Of a DNA stretch of 38,801 bases, positions 31,506-38,801 are shown piece after piece. How positions within the stretch are numbered: position 1 is the first letter of the stretch; each line of letters begins with the position of its first letter. Under the pieces are notes generated by a model. The model was not told where the DNA came from and did not search any database. It saw only the letters and a program-made list of their open reading frames with translations. A program made the position numbers and the translations under genes. This stretch comes from Phoronis australis (lineage: Eukaryota > Phoronida > Phoronidae), in assembly GCA_002633005.1 (NCBI GenBank), contig NMRA01000366.1, positions 20,363-59,163 on the forward strand, read 5' to 3'.

Positions 31506-32790
31506 AGACCATTACCACAGAAAGCAGGTTTATAGCCGCTTTGATGAAAAGACAGTAAGAAACCTGTCACACTGTTTTAACCTTTTTCTGACAGGTCGTT
31601 AATAAATTTTACAGTTAACATTTCTGTCGTTGAATTACACTTCTGTTCCTAAACAATATTATGGATTTTCCCACCTGTAATAATTTCACTGGTAGCTCCA
31701 AGATTATCACTCAACTTCAAACTGCTTTCCCACTGAACTTTTATTCACCCGCGTGACATTCTTTACTGACCGCAAGCAGCTTACCTTCAGTGGGAATGGT
31801 CAGTTACCCCCCTATGGTGTTAAATTTATTTCTCTTCAGAACATGGAATTAGTGACTGGCAAAAGATTTAATCCATCTGCTAATTATGAATACCGTAGTA
31901 AAATTGCCGTGAAAGTTTGACGAAAGTTTTTGCGTGAGCGTCATCAGTTTAGAACCATTGCAACAGTCTCAGTTATCAGATTTTGTTAGCTGTGCATTGT
32001 GTCTTGCTGTAAAAAGTATCGCAATTTCCTAGATTGTCGTTTACTTGGTATCGAGTTGAAGGGATGAAAACAGTTCTGTGATCCCACCTCTAAATGCTGC
32101 ATTGCAACACTGCAAACTCTTGTCCCAGACCAGTAGACATCAAACCCGAGGTATAGACCTGCGCCTCAAAAACTCCACATCTGCGCCGAAAATATTTAGT
32201 ACACGATAGCTTAACTCCAGTTCCAGGATCAGATTCCATGGCCATGGCTCTCAAGTTCAGTTGCATACTTGTGTCTGTGAAATTATTGTGGGTGGTAAAA
32301 CTCCCATATTGATCAGGCTCAAGACCTCAATCCAAAGACATAAATTTCTACTCAGTTATCAAAAATAACACTTCCACTTGTTGGCCATATTCATGAGATT
32401 TTAACTCATGCTGTGGCGGTAGTTGTAGGTGACACATATATCGGTCGCACATAATCACAGCGCCCAACAGTTGTTGCTTCGTATGTTCATCCTACTGTTA
32501 CCTTGATGGCACCTTCCGTTGCGATTCTGCTGCGACCGATATCAATCGCGTTGAATATTTTTTGCCATCCATGACCCCAGAATGGAATTTGCATTCCATT
32601 GGCCTCGTCTCGCAGGTATGCACTTTGGCACACTCTTATTTTGAAGCATGATTTATTATATGTGAAATATCAGCTGATGTGATGAAGCTGGTTGCAGTTT
32701 GAGAGCGGTTTCCACGTTCTTTATGCCTTGCTTGAGAATGTGAGTCAGGAAAATTGTCTGTTGAGAGGGTAGAATATTGTCCTTGGAAAC

Positions 32791-32993
32791 AGAGGCGGAT
32801 CTAGGATATCGTGAGGGTGGCTTTACAGTTTTCATTTGGCGATATCTGCACCTGCTCTCAACACACACACAGAAGTGCAGGCCCACCATTAACCGCATCA
32901 TAATAAATGTTAAAATGTATTTCTCTGTCATTTTTACTATGTGGCCAAGGGGGCAGGCGGGCCCCCCGCCCCTCTTAATCCGGTACTGGGAAG
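32791..32993. mobile_element. hAT-like MITE candidate 3
   Basis: Starts cagaggcggatctaggatat and ends ccgcccctcttaatccggta then ctg, an imperfect inverted pair. About 200 bp with a G-rich/C-rich inner border. Confidence 0.5.
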
Positions 32994-32999
32994 TCTTGT

Positions 33000-35900
33000 T
33001 AACTGAAAGTAAATGACCGCATGGCATTGATTGGAATTGAAGAAAGCTTTGAAGTTACACAAACTGAATCTTTGAAATGATAGGAATCACATATCCACGG
33101 TTTGGTGTCGTGGTCCTGCATGAGGAGTACAGTTTTACTCTGTTATAAACTCTGTGCCGCTTTATTGATTCTTTAGGCATACCCTTATGCAGTGAAGTGT
33201 TAACATTTTCTTGATTTTTCTAGTCAATTTCATCTTCATTAGATTACTTATTGCTAATCAGTCATTTGTTGTTTTGCTTCGGAGTGAAATATGGATTCTG
33301 TCAATATTATGAAGGCACTGATTTGGCGAGAGAAACGCTGAAAATAAAAGAATGGCCGTTAAAAGTTAAGAATGGTTTTGGTGAAAAATTTCATTGAATG
33401 GATGATGGAATGGCTACTACGCTGTTCCTTTCACTTCGTCACAAAGTGCCGCACTTTAAATCATACCTTTTGCTTGTGTTACTTAGAATCTGAAGTGGGA
33501 AAATTCCGTATTTTTTCCTACCTAGATGCGCATATAATTTGAAATGGCTATGCATTCCGAATGCATACTGTACAAGATAAAAGTAATTGGACAAAATACA
33601 GTGTCCGTGTCAAGACGGCTAATTGTGTTAACACCAAAAATGATTGATAATATCTATAAGGGCATAGATTGCAGCTACTTTACTCATTTACTGGTTTGTT
33701 CCCCTTCACTCTCGGTCACACGGGGGGGGGGGGGGGCCNCTACTCTAATGAGTGCGGCGTCCGCTAAGCTGTCATGATTGGGAATGACGGGTCTTTTTGT
33801 GCGATTGCTAATTTGTCTTGTGCAGTATATCATCCTTAAAATGTACATTATTGTAGTATTTGTGTCACAGGCAATATCTGACAGTGCTAGTTGTATAAAT
33901 GTCCGTAGATAGACAAATGATTTGCTATGTGCGCATAGATTGTGGTATTCTGGTTTTTACCCCCTTTTCATGTTTTAAACCTATTATACTTGTAGTCCAA
34001 GCACCACAACAAACATTCTTCTCCGGACTTGTGTCGTTTTCATTCTAAAAATTTCTGTTATGCTGTGAATATGTTTTTTTTTTTTAATTTGCCAGCTTAA
34101 TCAGCTTAGTATCATCTGCCAGGTTGTGCAATATCGATTGTGTGGCCAACTATCTCTGACTGTACATACCATTATTTGTGACTGGTTACACCGTGGGTGT
34201 TGCCAGTAGGTACCATTGTACTGGGCTTGTAGGGAGCTCTGTTTTTCACATTGAAATGTGCTGGTAGGGAATTGGTTGTGATTCTGAACTTTTAAATGAC
34301 GCGTTTAGTTAAACACCTGCATGAGATCTTACTAGTGAACGCGACTCAATGTCTTTGGGTACGTTTCAAATGACATTCATTTGGTTTCATTTTTCCAATG
34401 CGAGAATACTCTATTGAGAAAGAAAAAAGAGTTGGAAATTGAAATTAAGTGGTCAGTGCCTGATTTTTTTAGTCTTTATGAGAGTTGTAGTCATGACAAG
34501 ATCAGGAGTGAATAGTTTATTTGAATTAAAACTGTCGTCTGGTACTTTACTCCTTGAATTTTTTTCTCTACTGTGTTGCTATCACATCTGAACAAATGCA
34601 GTGCTCTGGTGTTTGATGCTAAATTTCCCTCAATTCATTCACAATTCTGCTCATTTCTTGTACTGGTGGAAGGGGCTTGCCTATGAGCTGTTATTGAATT
34701 TATGCATTGGGTTTGATGCAATGCAGACATACCAAGTGAAGCTAGTGCAAGAATTACATATCTGCATTATATTGATCACTTTCTCTTGTTATAATGTGCA
34801 AGTCTATTTACTGTTGAGCTTTTACCGATCTCGGCTGCGGGCCGGTCTAATGCTCAACTTCCGCCACTACAGTGTAGGCTTGATTCGCACAGGAGATTGG
34901 ATTATCTGTGAAACGACTTGGTTAATGTCATTAGTGCGGGCCAACGTAATCTAACGGAATCTCCTGAAGGGGCTATGGAAGCTCTTGGGTCTTCCTCTCG
35001 TTAATATTACACTAGTATGTGTTCCACATAGCGCTGATGATTTTTCAATGCGCTCGATTACTAATTACTAATTCATTTGGCAGTTTTTAGAATGTTTGGT
35101 GTCCCGATCAGCCTGTTTAATTTTTTATTAATATTTTGAGTGGGGCGTAGTTATTGACGTCTTCTAAAGCGTACTTAATGTATGCTTGCGGCTGACCCAC
35201 CCTCCTATGTGTGGCTCGCACCCATCTCCATGAAGAATACCTCTAAAAGTTTCGATTGTATGATTTTCACTCACAGATTCAGAAAATCTTTGAGCACAGC
35301 CCTGGCAATAGTGTAGGCTGTATACACTGTTGAAGGTGTCAGCAGTAATGAGCGAGCTCTTGCCAAATACATGTTGTCACCAGGATGAAGCTGGCGATCA
35401 ATTAATTGAAACTCTAGCTTTATGAAAGAATGAATTTAAGCTATTTTTGCTTGACCCAGTTTAAAATTTTGCTGAGCAATACAAGGTATATCTGTTTGAC
35501 CTGGGATTAGTCCTAGGTTTGACTAAGACAAAATGCAATTTTTCCATTTGCTGTTATTTTGTGTCATTTCAATCATTTGCAGTACAACTGTGGTACAGTA
35601 ATTAGAGAGTATGCTTAGATAGCAATGAAGGAAAAACTTGGGAAATCCCTAATCCAAATTGCTGGAGTGAACTGTGGATGGTGTTGAATGTTGTCTAATA
35701 AGTACGGTACCGTTTCGTGAATAAGGAAAAATTATGTTGTAGGAAATTCGCACAATTTTTTTTCAGTTCCCAGAGTCTGCTTTCGACTCCGGGATATCTG
35801 TTTTATAACAGGGTTCCTATTTTGGCGGTACACCTGTATTTACTACTACCAATTCATACTTGGGTGCCACTGGCTAAGGACAGTTTGAGTGACCTAAGGT

Positions 35901-36650
35901 GAATCCAACATATGGTGGTTCATTGACAATCCAGGTGAAGTAATGACTTGCTACCACAAGGCTGATTAATTATTCAATGTGTATTCTCATGCAGGTTCAA
36001 TTGTATGACCAACCAACAGTTGGCTCTGTAATTACCCACTGGCTAAGCAATTGTATTATCCCTAGTTATCACTAAAATGGTGTCTTGTGGTAATTACCAT
36101 TTAGTTAAATTAATTCACCTCCAGCTGCACCTATAGCAAATCAAAACCTTGCCAACTCCTGGTTAACCATCTAATTTTTCTTAGAATTTGAAAGGTGTAT
36201 TCCGTTGTTGTGGTTATTACACGCAAAACTTATTACTTGGAAGTGTAAGGTAATTCTTCACGTTTACATACGATATGGTCGACAAGTGAAATTCTCTTTT
36301 ATCATATTCAAAAATGAATTTATACTCTATTACTGGCCAAGTATGTACTGTGCAGATGTCGTAAAACAATATTTGGCGAAGTTTTCTTTATTTGTAGGAA
36401 AGTAATCTGCCTTTGACCAATCGAAAACGACAACTTTGGCAATTATTTTTGTGCAAAATAAATGAAAAATCACCGCAGTACGTTTCATTATTGCTCAAGT
36501 TTCATAATATTGAAATTATTAGTGTGATGATTAGCCAGATCAATATGGTGCAGTATGTTTTTAGCGCACGTATATATGTATTGTTATTTTATCTGGTTGG
36601 CTGATTGTCCAGTTGGTTGGTCTACTGGTCAGTATCTCTAGTAACCCCAG
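33000..36650. other. RIM intron 1, middle part
   Basis: No gene recognised. It contains a G homopolymer with an assembly N (33723-33739) and two exon-like open stretches of uncertain meaning at about 35285-35425 (- strand) and 35775-35900 (+ strand), discussed in the findings. Confidence 0.35.
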
Positions 36651-36699
36651 CCACATTTTGTTGAAATCAAATGACACAAAGGCAGTGGACATCACTTAA

Positions 36700-37415
36700 C
36701 AGTGGTGTATACCAGTTTTCAATGGTCAGGGACATGAGGCTTACTAGAAATCTTTGGAGAAGAGCATTTCCAGAATATGTCTAGAGTTCCGATGGATGGA
36801 TTTCAACGAAACTTGATGAGGGGTATGTGATGGATAAGGAGCTTTTCACTATGTGCTGTCAATTCGTCGATGCTAGTTGATTTTCGGGCAGATTCAACCC
36901 GCAGCACCCATAGTGTCTGTTTTGGTCTCAACAAGGGGCTTCTTCAGGAAGAACATTTACGGATGAGGTCTAGAGATCCAAAGGATGCAGTTCAGTAAAA
37001 GTTGACACAGGTATGTGATGGCAATATGCCAGCACCAGTTGATTTTCGGGTGGATTCGGCCAATGCAAGGAAGGATGGTCCTAGTGAGGAAAGCTAGGCT
37101 GATGTTGGTATTTGGATGAATCTGACTACTGCTACCCTCTAGTGGTAGTCTTCCTCTTTGATCCTGTTTCGGTATCTAGGTACCAAGTTCTTTAAAGGAT
37201 CACCATGGAATTTGGTGGTCTGCACCTGTTAAGAGAGCACAGTTTTTGGACTGGACACATCCAACTTCCACTATGCCCCCTTGTTGATGGATCTTGACAA
37301 GTGCATTATTGGCCTATTAGCCTGGTTATTCACATGAAACGAATAAAAAGGTCCTGAACCATACTGTTTATGGTGCAGCTGTGGGTGCTTTATCTTGCTC
37401 TCATTAGTTTGTAGA
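36700..37415. mobile_element. Large-unit repeat element, degraded copy
   Basis: Units with gattttcgggcagattcaac / gattttcgggtggattcggc, ccctctagtggtag and ggaatttggtgg, and a tail tgtgggtgctttatcttgctctc that matches the copy 1 tail. The head seems missing. Confidence 0.55.
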
Positions 37416-37688
37416 TTTGGGCAAACTTTTTAAGGTGGTGTTGTATTGCCTTACTTGTCCGGGCTACCACCCAGTGCGCTTCAATTGGGGAACTCAAAAG
37501 CAGGGTGAGCGTTAAACCAAGCATTGGCACTTCAAACCATTTAATTTCTAAAAGTGCAAGCCAAAAGTATTCAGACAAAACGACACGGCTGGGCAGAAAC
37601 CGAATTCATTGCCAGAGTAGTCTTCCGTGGTGACCGAAAACAAAGGAGAAATAAAAAAAATGAAAGCGCTCCGAGGAGCGAACCTTGG

Positions 37689-37992
37689 CGAAATTAACCA
37701 AAACGATGACGATAAAGATGAAGATGACGAATATGACGACGATGGTGGCGAGGATGAACAAAAGAAGTAGTAACATACACATGATGAAGTAGAAGTTCGA
37801 AATCAGTAAGACAAAGGCTACAATCTTGAGCGACACTTGACGAAATTAACGGAAAAGACAACGACGGAGATGATGACGAAGATGATGACGAATAGGATGA
37901 TGGTGGTGGCGATGATGAAAAACATCACAACATTCATATGACGAAGTTAGATGTCATAAATCAATAAGAAATAGGCTACAGTCTAGTTCAAT
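37689..37992. repeat. 152-bp tandem duplication rich in GATGAC/GACGAC
   Basis: Copies start at 37689 and 37841, each with cgaaattaac, then a purine-rich gatgacga tract, gatggtggcgaggatga, and an aaggctacaRtct ending. The tract reads as Asp/Glu on + and Ile/Val/Phe on - by composition only. Confidence 0.8.
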
Positions 37993-38359
37993 AGAAGATA
38001 AACCAACATCAATGCAGCAAGAGCGCTCAACAAAGGAACAGCGTTATCAGATAATCTCAAATAACTCGAAAAGTAGACGTCCTAGCGAAAAATGGAAAAC
38101 ATCTTCTGAAAGCCCATTCAAAATTCTATCTAAACTGATGGTATCATTTAATTCCGTAAATTTTTCGAAAAAAATGAAAATTTGCGTTTTTTTTTAAAAA
38201 TTCAAAGTCAAATAACTCGAAAACGGTAAGTCTGAGAAAAAAATTGTTACAGGCCATTTGAAAGAATATACTTCAAAGAATCCACATGCAAAAAATCACG
38301 TCTTTTTCTCTTCCCGTTCAAAATCGCACTCCAGCACGACTGAAAATGGGTCAACATCC

Positions 38360-38741
38360 GCCACATCCGCCATCTTGAAAGCAACTTCCGGTTTTTTTGC
38401 ATTGTATAATAGCATGTCCTAAAAAACTAACACCTGTAAAAATTCGAAGGAATTGGTCTCATAATGCGCCCTCTACAGGAGAAAACGTTTTTAGGCCAAA
38501 ATCGAGGTGCGCATGCGCGATCGCCGATATTTCCGCCATCTTTAACCGGAAGTAAACAATTTCCGGTACACTTGTAGGAAACTTCCGGTCCATTTACTGT
38601 GCCGATTCTTAGCTTTTTACCTAAAAAATTGTAGCCTCCAGAAGCATTTGAACCTTTAAATGAAAACAAAATGGCCGCCACAGCCGCCATCTTGGATCCA
38701 ATTTCGACGAAAAACAATAGGCTTCCAGTACTTCCGGAAGT
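38360..38741. promoter_or_regulatory. Cluster of NRF1, ETS and YY1 motifs
   Basis: NRF1 consensus TGCGCATGCGCG at 38508-38519. YY1-type CCGCCATCTT at 38367, 38533 and 38685. ETS-type ACTTCCGG/CCGGAAGT at 38384, 38546 and 38581, and a palindromic ACTTCCGGAAGT at 38730-38741. These three motif classes mark TATA-less housekeeping promoters, but the neighbouring repeated phrase aaataactcgaaaa (38058, 38210) suggests the block may be a repeat that carries them. Confidence 0.5.
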
Positions 38742-38801
38742 ACGTGTTATGTGTAAATTTCGTGATGATCGGACGAAAATTGCGACCTGTATCGTGCGAA
38801 C

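Noticed and set aside
34601-34954. 117-codon open frame on +
   Set aside because: No family likeness, no good splice context; the - strand is also partly open near 34830-34880.
37606-37836. 76-codon - strand frame resembling a hydrophobic membrane protein
   Set aside because: The Ile/Val/Phe richness is the antisense reading of the GATGAC-rich tandem duplication.
1-38801. CRISPR array, bacterial operon or phage system
   Set aside because: Introns, metazoan proteins and eukaryotic repeats exclude a prokaryotic origin; no regularly spaced short repeats with unique spacers.

Overview
The window looks like animal nuclear DNA from an invertebrate draft assembly. It is AT-rich, has small exons (42-250 bp) with canonical GT/AG borders, long introns, and many transposon-like and tandem repeats. 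Three single N bases sit beside G or C homopolymers (near 25888, 27473 and 33739), as in an unfinished shotgun assembly. I cannot name the species. The proteins look bilaterian, and a marine invertebrate is my best guess.

Three protein genes are supported. (1) The 3' end of EXOC3/Sec6 on the + strand: four coding exons between 5141 and 10161 encode about 268 C-terminal residues of this exocyst subunit. Earlier exons lie left of the window. A decayed partial copy of the last exon follows at 10231-10345. (2) A complete 11-exon gene on the - strand (23413 down to 13879) for a 387-residue membrane-anchored alpha/beta-hydrolase-fold protein. Its nucleophile elbow reads GAELG, with Glu where Ser or Asp is expected. 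It has a six-codon first exon, an NRF1-type site about 105 bp upstream and an AATAAA signal 58 bp after the stop. (3) The first coding exon of a RIM (Regulating synaptic membrane exocytosis) gene on the + strand at 28076-28203. The rest of that gene was not found before the right edge.

Layout: 1-5140 is EXOC3 intron with two tandem-duplication blocks, one carrying phased TGATGTCATC motifs. 5141-10161 holds the EXOC3 exons; the intron at 7572-9909 contains a CA microsatellite and a ~1.06 kb repeat element. 10162-13815 is the EXOC3 3' flank with degraded repeats. 13816-23530 is the hydrolase gene; its introns hold a 33-bp minisatellite, a fold-back MITE and other inverted repeats. 22330-24655 holds two large fold-back structures around the hydrolase start. 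24660-28075 is the spacer between the divergently transcribed hydrolase and RIM genes. 28204-38801 reads as RIM intron 1: three possible hAT-type MITEs, further copies of the large-unit repeat, a 33-bp-arm hairpin, a GATGAC-rich duplication, and at the far right a dense NRF1/ETS/YY1 motif cluster.

Two of the three genes act in vesicle exocytosis (EXOC3 in tethering, RIM at the active zone). Whether this neighbourhood means anything is open. The points most worth a second look are the Glu-elbow hydrolase, the fold-back structures beside its start, the EXOC3 tail duplication, the dispersed ~130-165 bp-unit element, and the promoter-like motif cluster at the right edge.
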